A DNA stretch of 64,000 bases from Alteromonadaceae bacterium 2753L.S.0a.02 (GTDB lineage: Bacteria > Pseudomonadota > Gammaproteobacteria > Pseudomonadales > Cellvibrionaceae): the NCBI GenBank assembly GCA_007827375.1, contig VISH01000002.1, positions 2,629,001 to 2,693,000 on the forward strand, given 5' to 3'. The position numbers and the translations under genes are program-made. How positions within the stretch are numbered: position 1 is the stretch's first letter; each line of letters starts with the position of its first letter. A model generated the notes under the pieces. It was not told where the DNA came from and searched no databases. It was given only the letters and a program-made list of their open reading frames with translations. Below, piece after piece: positions 10,184-18,564 of the stretch.

Positions 10184-11320
10184 ATGCTGGCATATGTGTT
10201 TTCAGGACAAGGCGCTCAATCAAGAGGAATGGGAAAAGGTCTTTTTGAAAGGTACTCAGAACTGACTGAAATAGCCGATAATATACTCGGTTATTCTATT
10301 AAAGAGCTTTGTTTGGAAGATCCGAATCGTCAACTAAATAAAACCCAATTTACCCAACCTGCACTTTTTTTCGTCAATGCCCTTACTTATTATAGTAAGC
10401 TTGATGATACGGGGGAAAAACCAGATTATTTAGCCGGGCACAGTTTAGGAGAGTTCAACGCTCTGCTCGCCGCAGGTTGCTTTAATTTGGAAACGGGGCT
10501 GAAATTGGTCAAAAAACGCGGCGAACTAATGAGCAACGCTCCTAAAGGAGGAATGGCCGCCATACTTAATTTAACAAAAGATAGTATAGTAAAAACCTTG
10601 CAGAATAACAATTTAACGAATATAGACATTGCAAACTACAACACACGAACGCAAATTGTTATATCCGGACCAAGTCAAGATATCGAAAAAGCAGAGAAGG
10701 TGTTCCAGGAAAATGACGTAAAATTTTACACCTTAAACACGGATGGAGCATTTCATTCGCGTTATATGCAGCCGATTAAGGAAAATTTTCAAGCGTATAT
10801 AAAAGGTTTTAAGCTTGTTGATCTTAAAATTCCGGTTATATCTAACGTTACTGCATTACCTTATAAAAATGATAGAATTGTAGAAAATATCGTCAATCAA
10901 ATATCTTCTTGTGTACTGTGGTCAGAAAGTGTGTACTTCTTGCTGGAAGAAGCTAGAAGAACTGGTGAAACGTTATCGATAGAAGAGGTTGGTCACGGCG
11001 AGGTTCTCACAAAAATTATCTCACGAATTATGGATGAGGAAATTAAACTTACTCCGCCCAACGATAAGAAAAATAGCGAAGCTGCACAGTCTCTAGAACA
11101 CGCTGATAATATCAAAAACGAACAGTCAATTAGCGCGTTGGAAAAAGTTGAACGCTGGAACAATCAACATAGTGTCGGCACCAAGGTTCGGTCAGTTTTG
11201 CTTGAACGTGAAGACCTCGAAACCCGCACAAATGCCATGGTGTTGCTTGGACACCGTGCAGTAGTTTATATGAAAGGATACAAAGGTTATTTCGATTTAA
11301 ACGAAATTCAACCACGCTAA
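10184..11320 (+). CDS. Trans-acting malonyl-CoA acyltransferase
   Basis: This FabD/trans-AT protein carries the nucleophile elbow GHSLGE (S87), the malonyl-carboxylate Arg in KKRGELM (R112) and the catalytic His in GAFHSRYM (H191). It should load malonyl units onto acyl carrier proteins. Because it is a free-standing AT in a secondary-metabolite operon, it is expected to serve AT-less PKS modules, none of which are inside the window. At 378 residues it is longer than FabD (about 310). The extra C-terminal part from about residue 310 ends with the segment YMKGYKGYFDLNEIQPR, which I do not recognise with certainty. An AAGGA lies 7 bases before the ATG. The second AT-like gene follows after 11 bases. 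Confidence 0.9.
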   Translation: MLAYVFSGQGAQSRGMGKGLFERYSELTEIADNILGYSIKELCLEDPNRQLNKTQFTQPALFFVNALTYYSKLDDTGEKPDYLAGHSLGEFNALLAAGCFNLETGLKLVKKRGELMSNAPKGGMAAILNLTKDSIVKTLQNNNLTNIDIANYNTRTQIVISGPSQDIEKAEKVFQENDVKFYTLNTDGAFHSRYMQPIKENFQAYIKGFKLVDLKIPVISNVTALPYKNDRIVENIVNQISSCVLWSESVYFLLEEARRTGETLSIEEVGHGEVLTKIISRIMDEEIKLTPPNDKKNSEAAQSLEHADNIKNEQSISALEKVERWNNQHSVGTKVRSVLLEREDLETRTNAMVLLGHRAVVYMKGYKGYFDLNEIQPR

Positions 11321-11331
11321 GGCTTTGTTCA

Positions 11332-12282
11332 ATGGCTAAACCTGTAGTTTTCATGTTTCCCGGTCAAGGTGCACAATATTATCAAATGGCACGCGAACTG
11401 TACGATACGCATCCACGATTTAAACTCTGGATGCAGCATTGTAATGAGATCGTTAGCCCCCTAATTGAAACATCTCTTATCGATAAGATTTACCAAGGTA
11501 AGAAATCTGATGATTTTGACCGTATCTTATATAGTAATCCTGCGTTGGTTTCTGTCGAGCTAAGTCTTGCTAAAGTTGTTATGGAAATCGGTGTTCAGCC
11601 TGATTTTCTTGTTGGTTACAGCTTAGGTGAATTTACTGCTGCAATAATATCCGGCGCCATGTCTATTGAACAGGGCTTAGAACTCGTAGTCGATTATGCA
11701 AAAATTCTCGAGGAAAAAAGTCCACATGGGGGTATGCTTGCAATAATTGCCCAAGAAGGTGTAATTTCGGAATATTCAGATATTTTTAATGGGTGTACCT
11801 TGGCCAGTCGAAACTTCCAAAATAATTTCGTCGTGAGCGGTCTATTGGAAAATATTCTAAAAACTCAAGACAATCTAGTAGAGATCGGCATTCCTTGTCA
11901 AAAGCTGCCTGTTAACTATGCGTTTCACTCAGAAATTATGGATCCACTTGAACAAGATTTTAAACGCGTCACGAAACAACACAACTTCACCAACCTTCGT
12001 ACACCTACAATATCCGCATTAAAGACAAACCAAATCACTGACGTTAATACGGACCACTTTTGGGAGCTAATTCGTCATCCAATCGAATTTGACAGCACCA
12101 TACGTAAGATGGCGAATAAAGAAGATTATTTATTTATCGATGTCGGCCCTAGCGGAGCTTTAGCTACCGCCGTAAAATACTTACTACCGGAAACCACGCA
12201 ATCTAAACCAATTGAGCTTATCAATCAGTTTGGTAACGATTTGCGCACAATTGAACGGTTTAAATCAGTAGCTTTACAGTGA
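11332..12282 (+). CDS. Acyltransferase-like protein, probable trans-AT cluster acyl hydrolase (PedC-like)
   Basis: The fold is that of a malonyltransferase: N-terminal FMFPGQGAQYYQMARELYD, nucleophile elbow GYSLGE (S97) and His in YAFHSEIM (H199). Aligned with its neighbour, the position of the carboxylate-binding Arg (R112 there) is Tyr122 here, in VVDYAKILEE. Loss of that Arg is expected for the proofreading acyl hydrolases of trans-AT clusters (the PedC group), which remove stalled acyl chains from carrier proteins rather than loading malonate. The pairing of one AT with one AH gene is common in such clusters. It could instead be an acyltransferase for a neutral acyl group. The family is clear; the hydrolase role is inference. 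Confidence 0.8.
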   Translation: MAKPVVFMFPGQGAQYYQMARELYDTHPRFKLWMQHCNEIVSPLIETSLIDKIYQGKKSDDFDRILYSNPALVSVELSLAKVVMEIGVQPDFLVGYSLGEFTAAIISGAMSIEQGLELVVDYAKILEEKSPHGGMLAIIAQEGVISEYSDIFNGCTLASRNFQNNFVVSGLLENILKTQDNLVEIGIPCQKLPVNYAFHSEIMDPLEQDFKRVTKQHNFTNLRTPTISALKTNQITDVNTDHFWELIRHPIEFDSTIRKMANKEDYLFIDVGPSGALATAVKYLLPETTQSKPIELINQFGNDLRTIERFKSVALQ

Positions 12283-12691
12283 TTGGTGAGCAATAGAATA
12301 AAGCCGTTTGTTAAAGAGTGAAAAGCTCAGACTGGGGATGCCAATGCCAGTTTTTGTATCGGGTTGTAATGTCCCATTGCCGAAATATATTTGTTTGGGT
12401 TTGCCTCGTAATTCATTGGTGTTTTCGAATGCCAGCCAGAAACACATTTTATCATCACCTTAAATTATTATTTCAATCACCACTATTTTTCCTATTAAGC
12501 ACATTTGGTGCTACTAATTCTGGTCTATCATCTGGAGTATGCTACGCATAACGTGGCAGCTATCAAATTAAAATACTCAAATAAAATAGTGTCGTGCATC
12601 TACACCTACCCATGACCATACCATTCTATACTGTTCGTATAAGTGTTCACATAGTTATTGGAACCATACATCGCAAATAAGGGAGGCGGTC
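12283..12691. other. Intergenic gap between acyltransferase-like and patatin genes
   Basis: About 400 bases contain no convincing gene. Two short open frames (12318-12551 from a GTG, and 12338-12463 from an ATG) lack a ribosome binding site and have no recognisable motif. The gap suggests that the patatin gene is transcribed from its own promoter, which I could not place. Confidence 0.5.
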
Positions 12692-13957
12692 ATGGATACT
12701 GAGACTAGCAGCACTAAGAAAAAAGTCGGTATAGCTTTTCAAGGCGGAAGCTTTCTGGCTGGAGCTTTGTCCGCCGGTGTTGTACGAGCACTTGTAAGAA
12801 AAAGGGTTTTCGAAGAGTACGATATTGTCGCATTTTCTGGCACATCCGCCGGCGCTCTTGTTGCTGCAGTTTGCTGGCAGTATGCACTGGATGATTGTAT
12901 CGAGTCGGCGCCGGATGCACTTGAAAAACAGTGGCTTTACAACACATCTTCATTGCCCCTGATTCCCAATCAATTTGTGGGAGACTATTATAAACTTGTC
13001 ACCAATCTTCTTCAGCACAATCCGATTTTTTATAATATTTTTGAGTTGTATTATGTGCCATATATGCGACAAAAATTTATTGAGTGGATTCACCAGTTTA
13101 TTGATACAAAAAAATGTGTAACCCAGCTTTATAAAAAATACACAGAGCGTAGGGACTATCCAAGGTTTTCATTTGGCTCAGCAGACATTCTCAAGGGAAC
13201 TATTGTTGGTTTTTCAGACGAAAACTTATTGCAGGTACTGAAAGAAGGTGTTGCTAAAAGCCAGCAGATCGCTGGTCGATCCTCAGTTAGTGATGATGAT
13301 GTTCAACAAGGTTTAGACAAAGGGAGTGAATTTTTATCGAAAATCATCCAGGCGTCAGGTTCCTTAGATGAGCTGAATGGCCTCACCACCATAGCCGGTA
13401 AATATGAAGGCACCTATATTGATGGTGCATGGGGCCAAAACCCGCCGGTATGCGATTTAGTAGAAACTGGTGTTGATGAAATTTGGGTCATAGAAACGGC
13501 CTTTCCCAAAAAACGCGATCGTGCTCCTAACAACCAGGAAGAGCGTGAAGATCGACACGAAGAGTTACTACAAAACGCGTTGGTCGAACATGAGAAAGAG
13601 AAAGTGGATATTGTCAATGAAAAGTTGGATCTTGGTCTTTTGATAAACGACCTGCAAACCTATAAAAATTCATTGGATCTCATCAAATCTGATCCATTCA
13701 AACTATCCAGACTTATAGAGGCATTCCAGCATAAGTACAAAGATGAATACTCCCCAATGCCTTCTGATCCCGATACCATCGTTCAGGAGCTCCTAAAAAA
13801 ATTATCCGAGAGAAAACGAAGGTACGTAAACGTAAGGTTTATGCGAAGCCCTGAGATTGTAGCCCCTTTGACAGCCGGCGCGCGTATCATCACATCTCCT
13901 TCGTTTATACGGGAACACTTTGAACTCGGCGAGCAAATGGTTAGTGGGTTTGTTTAA
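12692..13957 (+). CDS. Patatin-like phospholipase / acyl hydrolase
   Basis: The 421-residue protein has the patatin Ser-Asp dyad: nucleophile S52 in GTSAG and D244 in YIDGAWGQNPP. The oxyanion loop near residues 13-20 (AFQGGSF) is a variant of the usual glycine-rich loop. No signal peptide is seen, so it should act in the cytoplasm or at the inner membrane face. The C-terminal third is rich in charged helices. A strong GGGAGG lies 7 bases before the ATG. It is the last intact gene before a decayed locus and could be the right-hand end of the biosynthetic cluster. It might hydrolyse a lipid substrate or release or trim an acylated product; that link is only positional. Confidence 0.85.
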   Translation: MDTETSSTKKKVGIAFQGGSFLAGALSAGVVRALVRKRVFEEYDIVAFSGTSAGALVAAVCWQYALDDCIESAPDALEKQWLYNTSSLPLIPNQFVGDYYKLVTNLLQHNPIFYNIFELYYVPYMRQKFIEWIHQFIDTKKCVTQLYKKYTERRDYPRFSFGSADILKGTIVGFSDENLLQVLKEGVAKSQQIAGRSSVSDDDVQQGLDKGSEFLSKIIQASGSLDELNGLTTIAGKYEGTYIDGAWGQNPPVCDLVETGVDEIWVIETAFPKKRDRAPNNQEEREDRHEELLQNALVEHEKEKVDIVNEKLDLGLLINDLQTYKNSLDLIKSDPFKLSRLIEAFQHKYKDEYSPMPSDPDTIVQELLKKLSERKRRYVNVRFMRSPEIVAPLTAGARIITSPSFIREHFELGEQMVSGFV

Positions 13958-14214
13958 GGCTCTGCTTTACGGCAATGCAACGATGAGCACTCGGCATACC
14001 TATATATCAGCAAACCTCGTCATATACGCTTTTTTGGGAATTTGATTTATGAAAGGCATCAAGGGGTTACTATGAGTCTTCATTTATGACCTTATGTCGA
14101 ATACTAAACAGTATGTGAACTAGATAGAGAGCTAAGCACAGCCGCCCAAACGGCTCCAGGCGGCCCATCAAAATCAGTTTGAATATCGCTATTTAGCCCA
14201 AACGCCCTCCCGGG
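13958..14214. other. Short intergenic stretch at cluster/core boundary
   Basis: No gene is seen. An inverted repeat GCCGCC (14141-14146) / GGCGGC (14159-14164) with a 12-base loop lies just past the 3' end of the GH115 relic. There is no T run on either strand, so it is at best a weak terminator. Confidence 0.35.
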
Positions 14215-15026
14215 CTAACCACCGTGCGTTCGCACAATTAATTTTTCAAGAACAACATTGTCGTCAATACGCCATACCTTAAGTTTGTGGTCCCCGGTTT
14301 TAACGTTTTCAAATACAGCTTCAACAAGATGCCTGTTATCTTCAGCTGCATTCCATGAACACCTCATCGGCAACGCCCGTTGCAGGCTGCCCTTGTGGAA
14401 GGGATATCATAGCCGCCTTTGATTGACCGAGATTAGGAACCGAGGCCCAGGATACGCCAGCATTGCTATGTAATCGCTCGTAATCTGAAGCTTCCAATTC
14501 GACAACATTTGGGCTCGGCTCTTTACTTGAGAACACCACATCAATCTTAATTTTCCGAAAGATCGTATATACCGTAAACAGCTCCACGTCGATCCGAACC
14601 GACGATAACCAAGGCGCTTTCCACATCTGGCCAAGGATGTTCAACGACTGCGATCTGGTAGGCTTCCCACTGGCCGCGTAATTGTTCGACGTTGATTTTT
14701 TTTGCTGCAATAAGTTCTTCGAGTAATTTACTCTGCCCTAACACCCCGACAATCACCGTGAGGTTTTTAACCTTTTTAGGGTCAGCTATTAATTTTGCTC
14801 GCTTCCCTGAAATGCGCTTTAGATCATTGGCAAAATTTTCGATCGCGATTTGCACGGCCATGTTCGTGCTCGTTTCATAAACAACATCAACCGGCCGCCC
14901 ATTTTCTATTAGAGGAAAGCTACCTTGTTGCGTACTTTCGCAAACAGACACTGGAGTAGTACACGCCACGGCGTTGAATGGTGAAACGCAAACACCAATA
15001 AGTAGTACTCCAACATAAAGTTTCAT
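14215..15026 (-). pseudogene. Decayed GH115 xylan alpha-glucuronidase gene
   Basis: Three GH115-like fragments occur in the right order but in three different frames. Fragment 1 (15026-14547) has a signal peptide and then GSFPLIENGRPVDVVYE, VIVGVLGQSKLLEEL, GQWEAYQIAVVEHPWP and GSDRRGAVYGIYDLSE, the start of the GH115 catalytic module. Fragment 2 (about 14570-14360) has VVELEASDYERL and AGVSWASVPNLGQSKAAM, which match the GH115 C-terminal domain. Fragment 3 (about 14360-14215) reads WNAAEDNRHLVEAVF and HKLKVWRIDDNVVLEKLIV, the family C terminus, then stops at 14215. GH115 enzymes are about 850-1000 residues; only about 270 codons remain, so most of the catalytic core is deleted and two frameshifts separate the pieces. 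Family matches come from memory of GH115 sequences. An intact ancestor would have removed 4-O-methylglucuronic acid from xylan. Confidence 0.8.
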
Positions 15027-15127
15027 TATTCAATCTCTCTGTTTTTGTATTGTCAAAACGATCAAAAAGCGCTGTTTGATTATTGTGCAGGTACAACAAG
15101 GTCAAAATACCCAAACACTTTCGTTAA

Positions 15128-15141
15128 GTATACATGTATAC
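15128..15141. promoter_or_regulatory. 14-bp perfect palindrome upstream of GH115 relic
   Basis: GTATACATGTATAC is a perfect palindrome about 100 bases before the start of the decayed glucuronidase gene. Its GTATAC core recalls GntR-type hexuronate operators (ExuR/UxuR), though the spacing differs. It may be the leftover operator of the dead gene, or serve another transcript. Confidence 0.3.
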
Positions 15142-15427
15142 AATATTAAGTTACTTTAGCTAACTCAGCAGCTTGGCTTCACAGGTCGCCAATAGGTGTT
15201 ATTTCGATAAACGCATACGAAACGGGTCCAGATTTTGTTTGGGCAGCCCCCGTTGAACAAGACTTATATAAGAATATCAATGTGTTACGGCTGCGCGTAG
15301 TAACGGTTACTGCAATCTCAACTATTTGCTACCAATAATCTAATTGCTAGATTAGTACGTTATTTGGGAACCAAATCGGGCATAATCACTCTTTTGTATG
15401 ACGCCGCTGTGCTATATTTGCGGTTAA
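15142..15427. other. Intergenic region upstream of prc
   Basis: No gene is seen. A 7-bp inverted repeat TAATCTA (15336-15342) / TAGATTA (15348-15354) lies about 75 bases before the outermost prc start and could be an operator. No clear -35/-10 pair was found. Confidence 0.3.
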
Positions 15428-17596
15428 ATGTCACCATTGCGCATTAATGCGCCAGGAATGCAAAAAAGGCTTTTTCAGGTTATTCCAAATATGCATTTGA
15501 TCAGATCAATTCAGAGGGTTTCCCTCATTTTAGTGCTCCTTTCAAGCACTGCCATGGCGAGCATAATCCCGCCACTCCAATACACCGATAAGCAGGCCGA
15601 GACCGTGAAGGAGGTTATTAGCCGGCTGCATTCGCATCATTATCGAGACCAGCCGATTAATGATGATCTTTCCAAGCGTTTTCTCGCGAAATACCTCGAG
15701 AACCTGGACCCGGCGCGTATGTTTTTCTACGCCAAAGACATCGAGAATTTCGAGAAAAACTCTGCGAAATTCGACGATTTCTTTAAAAAAGGCGATCTCG
15801 GTCCGGGGTTTGATATCTACCACACCTATCGCCAGCGCCTGGTATCCAGGCTGGAATCGGTCATTGAGATGCTCGAGGATGATACGGTTGCCTTCAGCTT
15901 CGACGGCAAAGAAAACCTCATACTCGATCGCAAAGAACTGCCCTGGCCTGCTACCCGTTCAGATGCGGATGAACTCTGGTACAAGCGGGTGAAATTAAGT
16001 CTGCTGAACTTGAAGCTGGCAGGTAAAGAGCTTGCCGAAGCCCGAGAAACTGTCGCAAGACGCTATAAGAACCAACTGAATCGCGTAAAACAGCAAGACA
16101 GCGTCGATGTGTTCGAAACCATGGTTAACGCGCTTACGGTTCTCTATGACCCGCACACGAATTATTGGAGTGAACGGACCTCTAAGAATTTCGACATCAA
16201 CATGTCGCTTTCCCTGGAAGGCATCGGTGCGGTGCTTCAATCTGAAGACGAATTTACAAAGGTCGTGCGACTCGTCGTTGGCGGGCCCGCCGATAAGCAA
16301 GGGCAACTAAAAGCGGCAGATCGCATTATTGCGGTTGGTCAGGGTGAAGACGGCGAGTTGGTCGATATTGTCGGCTGGCGTTTGGATGAAGTGGTTAACA
16401 TGATTCGAGGCCCCAAAAACACCGTGGTGCGCCTCGAAGTTTTGCCCTCGGAATCACCCGTAAATGGGGAATCTCGCACCATTAGTATCCGCCGCGGCAA
16501 AGTGAAACTCGAAGACCAAGCCGCAAAAAAAGCAATCATGGAGCTTTCCGATGGGGACACAATATACAAGGTCGGTGTTATCCACCTTCCTGCGTTCTAC
16601 ATCGATTTCGAAGCACAAAACAACCGCGATCCTAACTACAAAAGCAGTAAACGCGACGTTGCACGTTTGCTCGATGAATTACGCAAAGAAAATGTCGATG
16701 GTGTTATTCTGGATCTGCGTAACAACGGCGGTGGTTCACTCTACGAAGCGACTATGTTAACCGACCTCTTTATCGATCAAGGCCCGGTGGTTCAGATTCG
16801 CTCACCAGATGGCCGCATAAATCGCCACCACCGCTCCAATTCCAAAGCGCGTTATCGTGGTCCTCTTATTGTTATGGTCAATCGTTTAAGCGCATCCGCT
16901 TCTGAGATTTTTGCGGGGGCAATTCAAGATTATCAACGCGGTCTTATCGTGGGTTCTCAATCGTTTGGCAAAGGCACAGTTCAGTCGGTAACACCTTTAT
17001 TGGAAGGTAAGCTGAAAATTACTGAATCCAAGTTTTATCGCGTCTCCGGCGATAGCACCCAGCATCGCGGTATCATTCCTGATATCAACCTGCCGCTGTT
17101 GATTGATAGCGACGAAGTTGGTGAATCCACCTATGAGAACGCCCTGCCCTGGGATCAAATACACCCAGTGCCCCACGCAACCTATTTTGATTTCTCGGCA
17201 TTTCTACCAGAACTGGTCGAACATCATAATTCGCGTGTTTCCAAAGATCCGGATTTTAATTTTATTCTCGATCAGATAGAAATGATGCAACATAACAAGG
17301 CCAAGAAAGTAGTCTCTCTGAATGAAAAAGAGCGCATCGCTGAAAAAGAAAGTCTTGAAAAAGAAGCTATGGAAATCGAAAACAAACGCCGACTGGCGAA
17401 GCATCTGCCCGTATACAAAAACTTGGTAGATTATCGCAAGTCGGAAACTGAAGACGAGGAAGACCAGGCTCTCGCCCAGAATAATTATGAAATAGATGTA
17501 AATGGTGATACTCTTTTAATCGAAACCGGCAATATTATGGTCGATATGATACGTATCTTACAGACCGACGCGGTGAAGCAAGCGTCCAACTTTTAG
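15428..17596 (+). CDS. prc: Tail-specific carboxy-terminal protease Prc (S41A)
   Basis: The periplasmic protease degrades proteins with nonpolar C-terminal tails and trims some envelope proteins. Order of parts: signal peptide ending near TAMA-S, Prc N-terminal helical region, PDZ domain at about residues 255-350, S41 catalytic core and charged C-terminal domain. By alignment to E. coli Prc the Ser/Lys dyad is S490 (in RLSASASEIFAGA) and K515 (in SFGKGTVQ), numbering from 15428. In-frame starts at 15458 and 15491 are possible; 15491 gives the most typical signal peptide (MHLIRSIQRVSLILVLLSS) and has an AGG about 11 bases upstream, so the true start may be there. Length of about 700 residues fits the family. 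A strong terminator follows. Confidence 0.95.
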   Translation: MSPLRINAPGMQKRLFQVIPNMHLIRSIQRVSLILVLLSSTAMASIIPPLQYTDKQAETVKEVISRLHSHHYRDQPINDDLSKRFLAKYLENLDPARMFFYAKDIENFEKNSAKFDDFFKKGDLGPGFDIYHTYRQRLVSRLESVIEMLEDDTVAFSFDGKENLILDRKELPWPATRSDADELWYKRVKLSLLNLKLAGKELAEARETVARRYKNQLNRVKQQDSVDVFETMVNALTVLYDPHTNYWSERTSKNFDINMSLSLEGIGAVLQSEDEFTKVVRLVVGGPADKQGQLKAADRIIAVGQGEDGELVDIVGWRLDEVVNMIRGPKNTVVRLEVLPSESPVNGESRTISIRRGKVKLEDQAAKKAIMELSDGDTIYKVGVIHLPAFYIDFEAQNNRDPNYKSSKRDVARLLDELRKENVDGVILDLRNNGGGSLYEATMLTDLFIDQGPVVQIRSPDGRINRHHRSNSKARYRGPLIVMVNRLSASASEIFAGAIQDYQRGLIVGSQSFGKGTVQSVTPLLEGKLKITESKFYRVSGDSTQHRGIIPDINLPLLIDSDEVGESTYENALPWDQIHPVPHATYFDFSAFLPELVEHHNSRVSKDPDFNFILDQIEMMQHNKAKKVVSLNEKERIAEKESLEKEAMEIENKRRLAKHLPVYKNLVDYRKSETEDEEDQALAQNNYEIDVNGDTLLIETGNIMVDMIRILQTDAVKQASNF

Positions 17597-17619
17597 GGCA
17601 ATACGAATTGCAACAAGAT

Positions 17620-17648
17620 GCCCGGCTCTTCTGCCGGGCTTTTTTTTT
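17620..17648 (+). terminator. Rho-independent terminator after prc
   Basis: A 7-bp GC-rich stem (GCCCGGC / GCCGGGC) with loop TCTTCT is followed by a run of nine T. It ends the prc transcript 22 bases before the xthA start. Confidence 0.9.
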
Positions 17649-17669
17649 GGGGGATGGAATTAACACGTT

Positions 17670-18485
17670 ATGAAATTTGTGTCGTTTAACGTTAACAGTG
17701 TTCGTACTCGCCTACACCAACTTGCAGCGGTGGTAGAAAAACATAATCCTGATTTTATCGGTTTACAGGAAACCAAAGTCACCGACGAAAATTTCCCTGT
17801 ATCAGATATTGAAAATCTAGGATATAGCGTAGAGTTTTTTGGGCAAAAAACTCATTATGGCGTCGCCCTGCTCTCTAAGCAGCCATTTAAATCTGTGCAA
17901 AAAGGCTTTACAAGCGATGCAGAAGACGCGCAGAAACGCTTTATTGTGGGCGAATTTACAACGCCCAAGGGTGCCCCACTGTTTGTTATGAACGGTTATT
18001 TTCCTCAGGGCGAAAGTAATACTCACCCAGTAAAATTCCCCAATAAACGCAAATTTTACAGCGAGTTACAAACCCTACTGGAACAGAAACATACTCCCGA
18101 AGACAACATTGTGCTGATGGGCGATATGAATATTTCACCTGAAGATATCGATATTGGTATCGGCGAAGACAACCGTAAACGCTGGCTTCGTTCCGGTAAA
18201 TGCAGCTTTTTACCAGAAGAGCGCGAATGGTTGCATACGCTAATGCAATGGGGTTTTACCGACACCTTACGAGCTATTGAACCCTCTAAAGAAGGCCTAT
18301 ATAGCTGGTTTGATTACCGCAGTAGAGGTTATGAAAGAGAACCACGTCGTGGCCTGAGAATCGACTTGATACTGGCCACTAAAAATATGGCCGGACAATG
18401 TCAATCTGCGGGTATTGATCTCGACATTCGCGGCATGGAAAAACCATCAGATCACTGCCCCATCTGGACAGAATTCAGTAATTAG
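17670..18485 (+). CDS. xthA: Exodeoxyribonuclease III
   Basis: The 271-residue protein matches the AP endonuclease/exonuclease III family at the expected length (268 in E. coli). Visible active-site blocks are NVNSVR near the N terminus, GLQETKV (metal-binding Glu), GDMNISPEDIDIG and the C-terminal SDHCPIW with the catalytic His. It cleaves DNA at abasic sites and acts as a 3'-5' exonuclease in base-excision repair in the cytoplasm. It follows the prc terminator and runs convergently toward the histidine kinase gene, so it is probably monocistronic. Confidence 0.95.
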   Translation: MKFVSFNVNSVRTRLHQLAAVVEKHNPDFIGLQETKVTDENFPVSDIENLGYSVEFFGQKTHYGVALLSKQPFKSVQKGFTSDAEDAQKRFIVGEFTTPKGAPLFVMNGYFPQGESNTHPVKFPNKRKFYSELQTLLEQKHTPEDNIVLMGDMNISPEDIDIGIGEDNRKRWLRSGKCSFLPEEREWLHTLMQWGFTDTLRAIEPSKEGLYSWFDYRSRGYEREPRRGLRIDLILATKNMAGQCQSAGIDLDIRGMEKPSDHCPIWTEFSN

Positions 18486-18564
18486 TTCGATGCTGTACCC
18501 AGTATGAAAAGCTGCCGGGATAGCAATTGCTGCTCGTGATTTCACAGGGATAAACAAAAAAGCG

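Noticed and set aside
12318..12551. 77-codon frame starting at GTG
   Set aside because: No ribosome binding site, unusual composition (many Cys and Trp) and no motif; likely chance.
14141..14164. Terminator for the GH115 relic
   Set aside because: GC-rich inverted repeat but without a T run on either strand.
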